Translations under genes and position numbers: made by a program
From: Devosia sp.
GTDB lineage: Bacteria > Pseudomonadota > Alphaproteobacteria > Rhizobiales > Devosiaceae
Direction: 5' to 3'
DNA: 64,000 bases
Assembly: GCA_015234425.1 (NCBI GenBank)
Contig: JADGNE010000043.1
Location: 1-64,000, forward strand
Notes under the pieces: generated by a model
What the model was told of the DNA's origin: nothing
Seen by the model: the letters and a program-made list of their open reading frames with translations, nothing else
Databases searched by the model: none
In this document: one piece after another, positions 46,784 through 55,747 of the stretch
Numbering within the stretch: position 1 is the stretch's first letter
Layout of the letters: every line of letters begins with the position of its first letter

Positions 46784-47397
46784 CGCCAGACCTTTCGATA
46801 CCCAGCCGCCACAAACTGCATGAAGACATTTTCGCCATGCTCATCGGCACGGTCCTGGTGTCGCTGGGGATCGTCTTCTATTCAGAGGTCCAGCTCGCCA
46901 CCGGCAGCACGGCGGGTCTGGCGCTCCTCATCCAATACGCCACCGGCTGGCCCTTCGGCGTCCTGTTCTTCGCGATCAATCTTCCGTTTTATGTCCTGGC
47001 TGTGCTCCGCATGGGCTGGCCGTTTGCCATCAAGACCTTCGCCTCGGTGGCCATGGTCTCTTGGCTGACCATCCAGATCCCAGTCTGGCTCGATATCTCG
47101 GCGATCCATCCGCTGTTCGCCGCGCTCGTCGGCGGTGGGCTCATCGGCCTCGGCGTACTTTCGCTGTTCCGCCACAAGTCCAGCGTCGGCGGTATCAATA
47201 TCCTGGCGCTCTTCCTCCAGGACAATTTCGGCATCCGGGCCGGCTATTTTCAGCTGGCGGTGGACGCGGTTATCCTCGCGGCAGCGTTCTTCATCCTGCC
47301 GCTCGACCGCGTCATCTATTCGATCCTGGGCGCGCTTGTGCTCAACATGATCGTCGCCCTCAACCACCGTCCGGGCCGCTACGTCGGCTTCAGCTAG
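46780..47397 (+). CDS. YitT family membrane protein
   Basis: This 205-residue protein has five or six hydrophobic segments. They include AMLIGTVLVSLGIVFYSEVQL, GVLFFAINLPFYVLAVLRMG and the C-terminal VIYSILGALVLNMIVAL. The SVGGINILALFL segment matches the DUF161/YitT family. Function is unknown. Its TAG stop overlaps the stop of the convergent DUF4344 gene in the palindrome CTAG at 47394-47397. Confidence 0.87.
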   Translation: MTPDLSIPSRHKLHEDIFAMLIGTVLVSLGIVFYSEVQLATGSTAGLALLIQYATGWPFGVLFFAINLPFYVLAVLRMGWPFAIKTFASVAMVSWLTIQIPVWLDISAIHPLFAALVGGGLIGLGVLSLFRHKSSVGGINILALFLQDNFGIRAGYFQLAVDAVILAAAFFILPLDRVIYSILGALVLNMIVALNHRPGRYVGFS

Positions 47398-48212
47398 TTG
47401 GCCGTGTCGCCCCAGCCGACGATGTCGTAGAGATACATGTGGTACATGTATTCGGCGAGCTCGTAGCAGTAGATCACTTCGCTCTCGCTGGGGTCGAAAA
47501 ACGCGTTTGCCTCGCCGCATTGCATCGCCCGGAACGTCACGGGCTTCGGCAAGACGTAGTTCTCCATCACCAGCTCGACTGCATGCTCCATGATGCCGCG
47601 GGACCTGAATTCCTTGGCGAATTTCTTGTACGCACCGGCCGGTTCATAGATGATGTGGATGGGCTCGCCGTAATATTCATCGTCGCGATGCGGCTCGAGT
47701 AGCATTTCCCATGAGCTGCGCGCCTGCTCATAGGTATAGGCGCAGGCCTCCTGCTGGTCCGGAGCGATGTCGTAAGCGTCTGCCGCCTCACCAAACACAT
47801 CGGGCTCAGCGCCGACCATCAGGCAGACCATCGCATAGGCACGCTGAATATCGAGACTATGGTCGCTGTAGTATGAAAAGTCGTCGACGCCCGAGCCGGT
47901 CGAGGCGACCGCGTTAAAATACCACCCGTCAGCCGCGTCGATCAGCGCATTCCAGCTGTCATCATCGCCCTCGTCGGTGAGCAGCCAGATCGTCGCCAGC
48001 GCGTCCACGGCGTCCTCTTCGCGCCCCAGCACGGGCAGGCCCAGTTCACTGATCAGCATGTGGCCGATCTCATGATACATGGTGAAGGTCGCGTCATGCA
48101 TGGCAAAGTCCATCGCATCGCTCAGCACGGACAGCTCATCCTCGGCCGCAAGGGCAGGGGACACGGACGCCACAACGCAGGCCGCCAGGGCGGTAGCACG
48201 CAGGGTGCGCAT
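47394..48212 (-). CDS. Secreted DUF4344-family metallopeptidase (copy 1)
   Basis: This 272-residue exported protein has a signal peptide (residues 1-22, ending SPALA). The zinc motif is His47-Glu48-xx-His51 in YHEIGHMLISELGLPVLGREEDAVD, the DUF4344 signature; an acidic residue of GREED may be the third ligand. The rest includes several Cys and many Tyr residues. The substrate is unknown. It is a paralogue of the next gene upstream (48244-49104), 31 bases away, and both are probably read together. Confidence 0.88.
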   Translation of the reverse strand: MRTLRATALAACVVASVSPALAAEDELSVLSDAMDFAMHDATFTMYHEIGHMLISELGLPVLGREEDAVDALATIWLLTDEGDDDSWNALIDAADGWYFNAVASTGSGVDDFSYYSDHSLDIQRAYAMVCLMVGAEPDVFGEAADAYDIAPDQQEACAYTYEQARSSWEMLLEPHRDDEYYGEPIHIIYEPAGAYKKFAKEFRSRGIMEHAVELVMENYVLPKPVTFRAMQCGEANAFFDPSESEVIYCYELAEYMYHMYLYDIVGWGDTAN

Positions 48213-48243
48213 ACATCGATCTCCGGAAAATCAGGCGCGCGGC

Positions 48244-49104
48244 CTAATAGCTCTTTGCTTTCTCTTTCCCCACGCCGCCCCCCTGGGGCGCAGGCGCCGA
48301 TGGCCTTGGCAATTCGGCGGCATAGAGCTCCATATACTCTTTCATCAACTCATAGCAGAAGATGATTTCTATGGTGTCGGGGTCATAAAATGCATTGGCT
48401 TCGCCACAGCGTTTGGCGTTGAAGCGCACCGGCCGGCGCAGACCAAAAGTGTCGCGCAGGTCCTGCGCCACCTGGTCGAATACCCCGCTGGAGCGGAAGG
48501 CGTCCGCAGCAAAGCGCAGCTGGCCGCCGGCGTCGTGATAGGTCACGTTGACCACGGTGGACTTGCTGGTTTCCGTGCGGTCACCGAACAGGCTCTTGAT
48601 GCTGCGGTTGATCAGCTTGTAGTCCCACAGGCAGTCGCTCTGCCGGTCGTGGTCGATGGAATATTGGTTGGCGATCGGGCGAAAGGCCTTGCCATCGCTG
48701 CCCACCATCATGCAGACGATCTGATAGGCGCGCTGCTTGTCGAGGCTGTGCCCCGCAGCGTAATCTTCCTCATACTCGCCGCTGCCATAGGCAACGCCGG
48801 ACAGGAGCCAACCTTCTGCCGCGTCAGCAAGCGCCTTGTCGGCTTCCCCGGAGCGCTTGTTGAGCAGCATCCAGGTCGCGACATTGTCGGCGGCATCCTC
48901 TTCCCGCCCCAGCACCGGCAGTTCCAGTTGGTGCACCAGAAGGTGCGCCATCTCATGGTAAAGAACGAAGAGGCTGTTGTTCGCGGCGAAGCGGATCGTG
49001 TCCGCGCGTTGCGCCTTGCTGAAGCCGGTAAGGTCCTGCGCCTGCGCCACCTGCGACGTTAACGCCATAGTCGCAACGAGCAGACAAGACAAAATACCGC
49101 GCAT
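48244..49104 (-). CDS. Secreted DUF4344-family metallopeptidase (copy 2)
   Basis: This 286-residue protein has a signal peptide (residues 1-22, ending QVAQA). The zinc motif is His50-Glu51-xx-His54 in YHEMAHLLVHQLELPVLGREED. Shared blocks with copy 1 include HSLDKQRAYQIVCMMVG, RCGEANAFYDPDTIEIIFCYEL and the spacing between them. A Ser/Pro/Gly tail (PSAPAPQGGGVGKEKAKSY) is unique to this copy. The pair are diverged tandem duplicates. Confidence 0.88.
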   Translation of the reverse strand: MRGILSCLLVATMALTSQVAQAQDLTGFSKAQRADTIRFAANNSLFVLYHEMAHLLVHQLELPVLGREEDAADNVATWMLLNKRSGEADKALADAAEGWLLSGVAYGSGEYEEDYAAGHSLDKQRAYQIVCMMVGSDGKAFRPIANQYSIDHDRQSDCLWDYKLINRSIKSLFGDRTETSKSTVVNVTYHDAGGQLRFAADAFRSSGVFDQVAQDLRDTFGLRRPVRFNAKRCGEANAFYDPDTIEIIFCYELMKEYMELYAAELPRPSAPAPQGGGVGKEKAKSY

Positions 49105-49182
49105 GAAAAGCCCTTGCTGCTCAAACGACTATCAGCAGAGTGCAATGGCGGCGCGCTGTCAACTCGCCACCCAAATTGGCCT

Positions 49183-51063
49183 TTACGCTTCCTGTTCGCG
49201 TTCGGCTTCCTCGAGCTCCGCGCTTAGCGTCAACCAGGTCTCTTCGATAGTTTCGAGCTCGGTGCCGAACCGGGCCTTGTCCTTGCCCAGCGCAATGAGC
49301 CGGTCTGCCGGGCCATTGTAGATCGTCGGATCGGCCAGCTGCGCGTCAATCTTGTCGATCTCGGTCTTGAGCCGGCTCATCTTCTTTTCCGCGTCGGTGA
49401 TCTGCTTTTTCAGCGGCGCCAGTTCGGCACGACGCGCTGCCGCTTCCTGGCGGGAGAGCTTGCGCTCGCCCTTGGCGTCGCCTGAACTGTTCTTGCCCTC
49501 TTTGTTGGAGGTGATGCTGCGCTGATAGCTGTCGAGGTCTTCGTCCAGCTCACGGATCGTACCGTTTTCGGCGATCCACAGCGTGTCGCAGGTAGCCTCG
49601 ATCAGGTGGCGATCGTGCGAGATGATGAAAACAGCGCCCTGATAGTCATTGAGCGCGTGCACAAGCGCATCGCGACTGTCGATGTCGAGATGGTTGGTCG
49701 GCTCGTCGAGGATCATCATCGCCGGGCCGCCAAAGGTGATCAGACCCATCAGGAGACGCGCCCGCTCGCCGCCCGAAAGATTCTTCGCCTTGGTGTCCAT
49801 GCGGCTCGTGGTCAGCCCCATCTGGGCCAGCCGGCTCCGGCGCTTGGCTTCATTGTCATAGGGCGTCAGCTCGACGACATGTTCCAGCGGTGTCAGCTCT
49901 GGCTTGAGCTTGTCCATCTGGTGCTGGGCGAAGTGCGCAATCTCCAGCTTCTTGTGGATCTTCATGCTGCCGTCGATCACGGGAATGTCGCCGGCGAGAA
50001 GCTTTGCGAAAGTCGACTTGCCGTTGCCGTTGACGCCGATCAGGGCGATGCGGGCATCGGGATCGATCCGCTGGGTGATATTGCGCAGGATGACCTTGTC
50101 GCCATAGCCGGTGGACACCTTGTCCAGCGTGATCATCGGCGTGGGCAGCTCGATCTTAGGCTGCTGGAACTGGAATGGCGCACCGTGTTCGTCGAACATC
50201 GCCTCCGGTGGCCTCAGCTTTTCGATCATCTTGACTCGGGCCTGCGCCTGCTTGGCCTTGGTGGCCTTGGCCTTGAAACGATCAACGAACTTCTGCAGAT
50301 GCGCAATCTGGTCGAGCGTCTTTTCACGGCTCTTGTTGTTGAGTTCCATCTGCATGCGACGGGTGGTCTCGAAAGTATCGTAATTGCCCTTGTAGAAGGT
50401 CAGTTTGCGATGCTCGAGATGCACGATGGAATTGACCGCCTTGTTGAGCAGGTCGCGATCGTGGCTGATGAGGAAGACCGTGTAAGGATAGGTGGAAAGG
50501 TACTTCTCCAGCCAAAGCGTGCCTTCAAGGTCGAGATAGTTGGTTGGCTCGTCGAGCAGCAACAGATCGGGCTGGCTGAATAGCACTGCCGCCAGTGCCA
50601 CGCGCATGCGCCACCCGCCGGACAGCTGATGGGTCGGCCCGTTTTGGCGATCCTGCTCGAACCCCAGACCCTTCAGAATGGCCGAAGCCCGCCCCTCGGC
50701 GCTATGCGCCTCGATCTCGGCTAGCCGCGTGTGGATTTCGCCGATCCGGTTGGGGTCGGTTGCAGTCTCTGCTTCCGCCAGCAGCGCCTTGCGCTCTTTG
50801 TCTGCGGCCAAGACTACATCGAGAACTGTCTCATTGCCCGCGGGCGCTTCCTGGGCAACCGCGCCGATCCGCGCTTTCCTGGTCACGTCGGTGCTGCCGG
50901 AATCGGCGCTGATATGGCCTTGGATCAGGTGGAACAGCGTTGTCTTGCCGGTTCCGTTCTTGCCCACGAAACCGGTCTTGGAGCCCGTCGGGATGACGAC
51001 CGAGGCGTCCTCGAACAATGGGCGGCCCTGGATGCGATAGGTGAGATTGGAAATGGTCAGCAT
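49183..51063 (-). CDS. ABC-F family ATP-binding cassette protein
   Basis: This 626-residue cytoplasmic protein has two ATPase domains and no membrane segment, as in ribosome-associated ABC-F factors. Domain 1 has GKNGTGKTT and LSGGWRMRVALAAVLF; domain 2 has GVNGNGKST and LSGGERARLLMGLITF. The inter-domain linker is charged (KSREKTLDQIAHLQKFVDRFKAKATKAKQAQARVK). The C-terminal coil is rich in Lys/Glu and ends in AEREQEA. ATG 51063 gives MLTISNLTYRI. It is probably a translation factor of the Uup/YheS type; no sign of antibiotic-resistance specialisation. Confidence 0.93.
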   Translation of the reverse strand: MLTISNLTYRIQGRPLFEDASVVIPTGSKTGFVGKNGTGKTTLFHLIQGHISADSGSTDVTRKARIGAVAQEAPAGNETVLDVVLAADKERKALLAEAETATDPNRIGEIHTRLAEIEAHSAEGRASAILKGLGFEQDRQNGPTHQLSGGWRMRVALAAVLFSQPDLLLLDEPTNYLDLEGTLWLEKYLSTYPYTVFLISHDRDLLNKAVNSIVHLEHRKLTFYKGNYDTFETTRRMQMELNNKSREKTLDQIAHLQKFVDRFKAKATKAKQAQARVKMIEKLRPPEAMFDEHGAPFQFQQPKIELPTPMITLDKVSTGYGDKVILRNITQRIDPDARIALIGVNGNGKSTFAKLLAGDIPVIDGSMKIHKKLEIAHFAQHQMDKLKPELTPLEHVVELTPYDNEAKRRSRLAQMGLTTSRMDTKAKNLSGGERARLLMGLITFGGPAMMILDEPTNHLDIDSRDALVHALNDYQGAVFIISHDRHLIEATCDTLWIAENGTIRELDEDLDSYQRSITSNKEGKNSSGDAKGERKLSRQEAAARRAELAPLKKQITDAEKKMSRLKTEIDKIDAQLADPTIYNGPADRLIALGKDKARFGTELETIEETWLTLSAELEEAEREQEA

Positions 51064-51290
51064 GGCGGCAAACAGGGATCCGAGCGAGGAGCGCAGCCCA
51101 CGAACTGGCCCGGTGCGGGCAGGGTGCTGCGAAAAATGTCTAGGCTGCTGGATAAAGACATGCCCCTCCCATGGCAACCGGCCAAAGCACCATGGCAGCC
51201 TCCCGGCGGACACTTCGCCGCACGTGAAAACTCTGTGCATCCAATCGGCGTACACCGCATTCTGCTCCAGAAGCTCGAAAGGACGTCCCC

Positions 51291-51671
51291 ATGCTTGATG
51301 CACGCCTCGCCCTTGCCCTCGTGGTCGCCGCCGGTCTCGTGGTTCCTGTTCAGGCGCAGGACCAGTCCCAGCGCCTCGACGATCTTGATGCCAAGCGCAT
51401 CAACTCGTTCCAGATCCTTATCGATTTCGAATATGGCGGTAGCGCCTGCGAGGCCGTCGGCCGCGCCGAGATCGGCGAACTTGTGAACGGGACGCTGGCC
51501 GTCACTTTTCCAGCTACCGCGACATCGGAGGTCTGCACCATGCAGATCGAGGAGCATGAGATAAAGCAGGCTATCGACACCGAGGACCCGGTTGACCGCA
51601 TCGATGTCACCCTCATTGGGGCCGATGGTGCCGTCATCGCCACTGGTTCGACCGACGTCGAGCGTGACTAG
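51291..51671 (+). CDS. Hypothetical exported protein, 126 residues
   Basis: I do not recognise this family. It has a clear signal peptide (LALALVVAAGLVVPVQA, cleaved near VQA). The mature domain is about 100 residues, acidic, with two Cys (GGSACEAVG and TSEVCTMQI) that could form a disulfide and alternating beta-type segments. It lies between the ABC-F gene (divergent) and ndk (same strand, 129 bases on). Confidence 0.7.
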   Translation: MLDARLALALVVAAGLVVPVQAQDQSQRLDDLDAKRINSFQILIDFEYGGSACEAVGRAEIGELVNGTLAVTFPATATSEVCTMQIEEHEIKQAIDTEDPVDRIDVTLIGADGAVIATGSTDVERD

Positions 51672-51800
51672 CCTCTGGAATAGACGGCTTTACACGCCAT
51701 TTGCGGCAGATCAGCTCTGGTCTGCCGGGATGTCTTGCGCCCGCAATACTCTCCCGCTAAAAGGCGCCATCATCCAAAGCAGTAAGCAGGACAACTCGCC

Positions 51801-52223
51801 ATGGCGATTGAACGCACTTTCTCCATCATCAAGCCCGATGCCGTCCGTCGCAACCTCATCGGCAAGGTCCTCACCAAGTTCGAGGAAGCCGGTCTGACCC
51901 CGATCGCCCTCAAGAAGATCCACATGACGCGCGAACAGGCCGAAGGCTTCTACGCTGTGCACAAGGAACGCCCCTTCTTTGGCGAACTGGTTGAGCAGAT
52001 GATCGCGTCGCCGGTCGTTGTTCAGGTTCTGGAAGGCGAAAACGCCATCCTCAAGAACCGCGAAATCATGGGCGCCACCAACCCGGCGAACGCCGCTGAA
52101 GGCACCATCCGCAAGGAATTCGCTCTTTCCGTCGGCGAGAACTCCGTCCACGGTTCGGACGCTCCGGAAACTGCTGCCGAAGAAATCAAGTTCTTCTTCT
52201 CGGACGAAGAGCTGGTTGGGTAA
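51801..52223 (+). CDS. ndk: Nucleoside-diphosphate kinase
   Basis: Ndk balances nucleoside triphosphates through a phosphohistidine. The sequence begins [21 protein letters not shown]. His117 in [12 protein letters not shown] is the active site, and [12 protein letters not shown] is the nucleotide-binding segment. Length 140 is normal. An AAGCAGGA ribosome binding site precedes ATG 51801. Confidence 0.97.
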   Translation: MAIERTFSIIKPDAVRRNLIGKVLTKFEEAGLTPIALKKIHMTREQAEGFYAVHKERPFFGELVEQMIASPVVVQVLEGENAILKNREIMGATNPANAAEGTIRKEFALSVGENSVHGSDAPETAAEEIKFFFSDEELVG

Positions 52224-52230
52224 CACCCGA

Positions 52231-52276
52231 CGGCTGGCTTCGGCCAGCCGGCAAATCGCTCCGGTAGAGCGATTTG
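52231..52276 (+). repeat. Two hairpins after ndk, including second copy of the guaA palindrome
   Basis: CGGCTGGC-TTCG-GCCAGCCG (52231-52250) is an 8-bp stem with a stable cUUCGg tetraloop. It is followed at once by CAAATCGCTC-CGGTA-GAGCGATTTG (52252-52276), whose arms match the palindrome after guaA at 16054-16082. No T run follows either. Confidence 0.75.
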
Positions 52277-52330
52277 AGGGACAAACGCCCTGAGCCTTGC
52301 AAAGGATCGGTTCTCCCTCCACGAACATCT

Positions 52331-52355
52331 GGCCGCCCAGCCGGGCGGCCTTTTT
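52331..52355 (+). terminator. Intrinsic terminator between ndk and the DEAD-box gene
   Basis: GGCCGCCC (52331-52338), loop AGCC, GGGCGGCC (52343-52350), then TTTTT. It ends the ndk transcript. The remaining 159 bases before 52515 should hold the helicase promoter and leader; I see nothing definite in them. Confidence 0.9.
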
Positions 52356-52514
52356 GCTTTTTCCTGTGGTATCATGCCACTGAACGAATGCGCCCCTTCT
52401 GCATTTCCCGCAGACCCTGGCGCCGAGATGCCCTTTTGCTTGCGAAATTTCCCGATTGTTGTGACGGGAGTGACTTCGTGCTCACGGGGCTAACCCGCTT
52501 TTGAAAGCCACGAC

Positions 52515-54416
52515 ATGTCACTTCCAGAAACTATTCTCCCGGCTATTGCCGGTGCACTAGCCGCTAAGGGCTATGCCAATCTTACGGCCGTTCAGTCCGC
52601 CGTCATCGAAGACGAAACTGCAGGTCGTGACCTGCTGGTTTCCGCCCAGACCGGCTCTGGCAAGACCGTCGCCTTCGGCATGGCCATCGCCCCGACCATC
52701 CTGGGCGAAGCTGACACGCTTCCCGACGCCGAAGCGCCGCTGGCCCTCGTGATTGCCCCGACCCGCGAACTGGCCCTGCAGGTGCAGCGCGAACTCGAGT
52801 GGCTCTATGCTCAGCTCGACGCCCGCATCGTTGCCAGTGTCGGCGGCATGGATGCGCGCACCGAGCGCCGTGCGCTCGAACGCGGCGCCCATATCGTCGT
52901 CGGCACCCCGGGCCGTCTGCGCGATCATATCACCCGCGGTGCCCTCGACATGTCGGCCCTGCGCGCCGTCGTGCTCGATGAAGCCGACGAGATGCTTGAC
53001 CTCGGCTTCCGCGAAGATCTCGAATTCATCCTCGCTGCCGCGCCCGAAGATCGTCGTACCCTCCTGTTCTCGGCAACCGTGCCGCGTCCGATCGTGCAGC
53101 TGGCGAAGACCTTCCAGCGCGATGCCCTGCGCATCTCGGCCACGAGCTCGGAAGAGCAGCACGCCGACATCGACTATCGCCTGATGCTGGTGCCTGCAGC
53201 AGAGCGTGAAAACGCCGTCATCAACACCCTCCTGTGGTTCGACAGCGCCAACACCATCGTTTTCGCCTCCACCCGCGAAGGCGTAAAACATCTGTCCGCT
53301 CGCCTGCACAATCGTGGCTTTGACGTCGTCACGCTCTCGGGCGAACTGACCCAGGCCGAGCGCACCAGCGCGCTGCAGTCCATGCGCGATGGCCGTGCCC
53401 GCATCTGCGTCGCCACCGACGTGGCTGCCCGCGGGATCGACCTGCCCAATCTCGATCTCGTCATCCACGCCGATCTGCCGACCAATGCCGATACGTTGTT
53501 GCACCGCTCGGGCCGCACCGGTCGTGCCGGCCGCAAGGGCACGAGCGTCATTATCGCCGGCGCACACCGTCGTGGCGTTGCCCAGCGCATCCTGCGCACG
53601 GCAAAGCTCGATGTTTCGCTGATGACACCGCCGCTGGCGTCCGAGATCGAGGATAAGTACAAGGAAGCGATCCTTTCCTCCGAGACGATCAAAGCACCGG
53701 AGAATGGTGACGAAGCCCAGCTGGTCGCCCAGCTGATGGAGCGTCACACGCCCGAAGCCATCGCCGCGGCTTATCTGCGCCAGCAGCTCGCTGCCCGTCC
53801 CATCCCCGAGGATGTCACGGCTCAGGAGGCAGGCGCCTCGCTCGACACCCGCACCCCGCGCACCCGCGAGCACTTTGCTGGTGGGAGCTGGTTCCGCGTC
53901 AGCGTAGGCCGCAAGCAGCGCGCCGAACCGCGTTGGCTCCTGCCCATGCTGTGCAAGGCTGGTAAGGTGACCAAGGGCGACATCGGCTCGATCCGCATCT
54001 TTGATACCGAAAGCCTGTTCGAGATTTCTGCCGACAAGGCCGACGCCTATGCGCGTTATGTCGCCAAGAACGGTTCGGGCGAAAAGGGTATCAATATTTC
54101 CCCGGTTGAGGGCGATGCCCCGATGCCAGAGCGGTCCAGCCGCCCCAGCAACAAGCGTCCGGATTTCGATGCTGCCCCGCGTGGTGAGCGTCCGGAACGC
54201 AAGGCTTGGAACAAGGACGGCGACGAGCGCAAGAGCTGGAACAAGGATGGCGAAGGTGCGGCCAAGCGCCGACCTGCTGCCGCCAAGGACAAGCCTGCGT
54301 ACAAGTCCGACAAGCCCTACAAGGAGAAGACCTTCTCCAAGGACAAGGGCAAGCCAGCCTGGTCCAAGGATGGCGAAAAGGCCCGTCCGGCCAAGCGCAA
54401 GCCAGCCAACGACTGA
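52515..54416 (+). CDS. DEAD-box RNA helicase with DbpA-like RNA-binding domain
   Basis: This 633-residue helicase has the Q motif and AQTGSGKT Walker A, PTRELALQVQ (Ia), LDEADEMLDLGF (II), SAT (III) and HRSGRTGRAGRKG (VI). A DbpA-type RNA-binding domain follows around residues 450-535 (FRVSVGRKQRAEPRWLLPMLCK). The last 100 residues are basic and disordered, with W-[NS]-K-D-G repeated three times (WNKDG, WNKDG, WSKDG) among Lys/Pro-rich sequence. The probable role is ribosome assembly or RNA unwinding in the cold, by analogy with DeaD and DbpA. Confidence 0.93.
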   Translation: MSLPETILPAIAGALAAKGYANLTAVQSAVIEDETAGRDLLVSAQTGSGKTVAFGMAIAPTILGEADTLPDAEAPLALVIAPTRELALQVQRELEWLYAQLDARIVASVGGMDARTERRALERGAHIVVGTPGRLRDHITRGALDMSALRAVVLDEADEMLDLGFREDLEFILAAAPEDRRTLLFSATVPRPIVQLAKTFQRDALRISATSSEEQHADIDYRLMLVPAAERENAVINTLLWFDSANTIVFASTREGVKHLSARLHNRGFDVVTLSGELTQAERTSALQSMRDGRARICVATDVAARGIDLPNLDLVIHADLPTNADTLLHRSGRTGRAGRKGTSVIIAGAHRRGVAQRILRTAKLDVSLMTPPLASEIEDKYKEAILSSETIKAPENGDEAQLVAQLMERHTPEAIAAAYLRQQLAARPIPEDVTAQEAGASLDTRTPRTREHFAGGSWFRVSVGRKQRAEPRWLLPMLCKAGKVTKGDIGSIRIFDTESLFEISADKADAYARYVAKNGSGEKGINISPVEGDAPMPERSSRPSNKRPDFDAAPRGERPERKAWNKDGDERKSWNKDGEGAAKRRPAAAKDKPAYKSDKPYKEKTFSKDKGKPAWSKDGEKARPAKRKPAND

Positions 54417-54424
54417 TGCCAATC

Positions 54425-54455
54425 CGGCGGGCGCCCTAGACTGGGGCGTCCGCCG
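54425..54455 (+). terminator. Hairpin at the helicase / MFS convergence
   Basis: CGGCGGGCGCCC (54425-54436) pairs, with G-T wobbles, with GGGGCGTCCGCCG (54443-54455). It is followed by TCTTCGTCTTT. It overlaps the end of the convergent MFS gene and probably terminates the helicase transcript. Confidence 0.6.
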
Positions 54456-55656
54456 TCTTCGTCTTTGCGCCGAGCCGACCCATATTGCCCAGCGCCAGTA
54501 TGATCGCCCCGGCGACCGAGATGATCGCCGCGATTACCAGCGCGAAGCGATAGTCGCCATCTGCGGCCAGCACACCGAACGCCATTGCGCCCAATAGATT
54601 GGCCGCGATGGCCACCACGTCCAGCAGCGACGTCGACAACCCCACCCGATCCTTGATCGCCTCCTGCACATAGGAGAGGCTGATCGTCATCAGTGCCGCG
54701 GTTCCTAGGCCGTTGAGCGCAAGCAGCCAGAACAGCTCGCTCACCGTATGTAGTTGGCTGGCGATCCCGATGAACACCGCCATCACCACTCCCGCCGCCG
54801 CCGCCAGAAGCGTCTCCTTGGAGAGCCTGTTGCCGAGATAGGCGAGCAGGAACAGGGCAGGCACTTCGGTAGCTGCCGTGATGCCGGCATAGAGCCCGAC
54901 ATCGGCAAGCCCGCCGCCCAGATCACTGACGATGGACAGCGGGATGGTAAAGGTGAAGAGCCGCGAGCCGCCTGTCATCACGATCAGCCCGATCAGGCCC
55001 GCCAGGATACCCGGCTGCAGGGCAAAGCTCGTCTTCCAGTCGCCATCAAGCCGCCGGGGCGCGGAGGCCTCGATGCGGGTCGCCGGGTCGCGCATCAGTA
55101 CGGCATAAATCCCCGCAATGGCGGCGTAGCTCACCGCAGAAGCCAGATAGACGTTGAAGATGTCGAACTCGGCTGCGATCCAGCCGGCGAGGGGCGGGAC
55201 GACGATCCACGCCAGCGTGAACACCGTCCGCAGCGCCGTGACCATGAAGTCAGCCCGCTCTGGCCGGTGCCGCGCGTAATAAACCCGGACATAGCCAAAG
55301 CACTGCGAATAGCATGCTCCGGCCACCGGCATCACCAGCCCCATGGCGATAGCAAAGCTCGCCTGCGTCGGCCACGCATAGATCATGCCATGGGCGACCA
55401 TGCCCGCAATCGCGGTCATCACCACCAGCAGGCGCCGGTCGGGCAGCTTGTCCGAAATATAGCCCAAAGCCACCGATACAAATGTCGCCAGAACCGAGCC
55501 CACGGCCATGATCGTCGCGAACCACGCTGGCGTCAGGCCGAGCGTGTCGATACCCACCAGCGACGCATAGGGAATGGTCGCGGCGTAGGTGACGCCCGAG
55601 AAAAACATATTGCTGCCGAGCAGTGCCGTGACCGGCATGCGAGATCGATCGGCCAT
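54436..55656 (-). CDS. MFS transporter
   Basis: This 406-residue protein has 12 hydrophobic segments. It starts ADRSRMPVTALLGSNMFFSGVTYAATIPYASLVGID and has the motif A-like LGYISDKLPDRRLLVVM. RVYYARHRPERADFMVTALRTVFTLAWIVVPPLAGWIA resembles sugar-efflux (SET) type MFS proteins. The substrate is unknown. ATG 55656 is preferred over 55671. It lies 91 bases downstream of the MarR regulator on the same strand. Confidence 0.85.
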   Translation of the reverse strand: MADRSRMPVTALLGSNMFFSGVTYAATIPYASLVGIDTLGLTPAWFATIMAVGSVLATFVSVALGYISDKLPDRRLLVVMTAIAGMVAHGMIYAWPTQASFAIAMGLVMPVAGACYSQCFGYVRVYYARHRPERADFMVTALRTVFTLAWIVVPPLAGWIAAEFDIFNVYLASAVSYAAIAGIYAVLMRDPATRIEASAPRRLDGDWKTSFALQPGILAGLIGLIVMTGGSRLFTFTIPLSIVSDLGGGLADVGLYAGITAATEVPALFLLAYLGNRLSKETLLAAAAGVVMAVFIGIASQLHTVSELFWLLALNGLGTAALMTISLSYVQEAIKDRVGLSTSLLDVVAIAANLLGAMAFGVLAADGDYRFALVIAAIISVAGAIILALGNMGRLGAKTKTADAPV

Positions 55657-55747
55657 GGCGTCCCCCCTCAAGGCCGCACAGAGCTATTGTCTCAAGCCGA
55701 TCCTGTGCAATCAAAAAACAGGCGCGCATCCATTCACGAAATTGATG

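Noticed and set aside
49183..51063. ABC-F protein as an antibiotic-resistance factor
   Set aside because: Its layout is that of general ABC-F translation factors and there is no resistance context nearby.
52557..54422. A 621-codon open frame antisense to the DEAD-box helicase
   Set aside because: It mirrors the helicase frame exactly, has no recognisable domain, and long antisense frames are expected in GC-rich genes with strong third-position bias.
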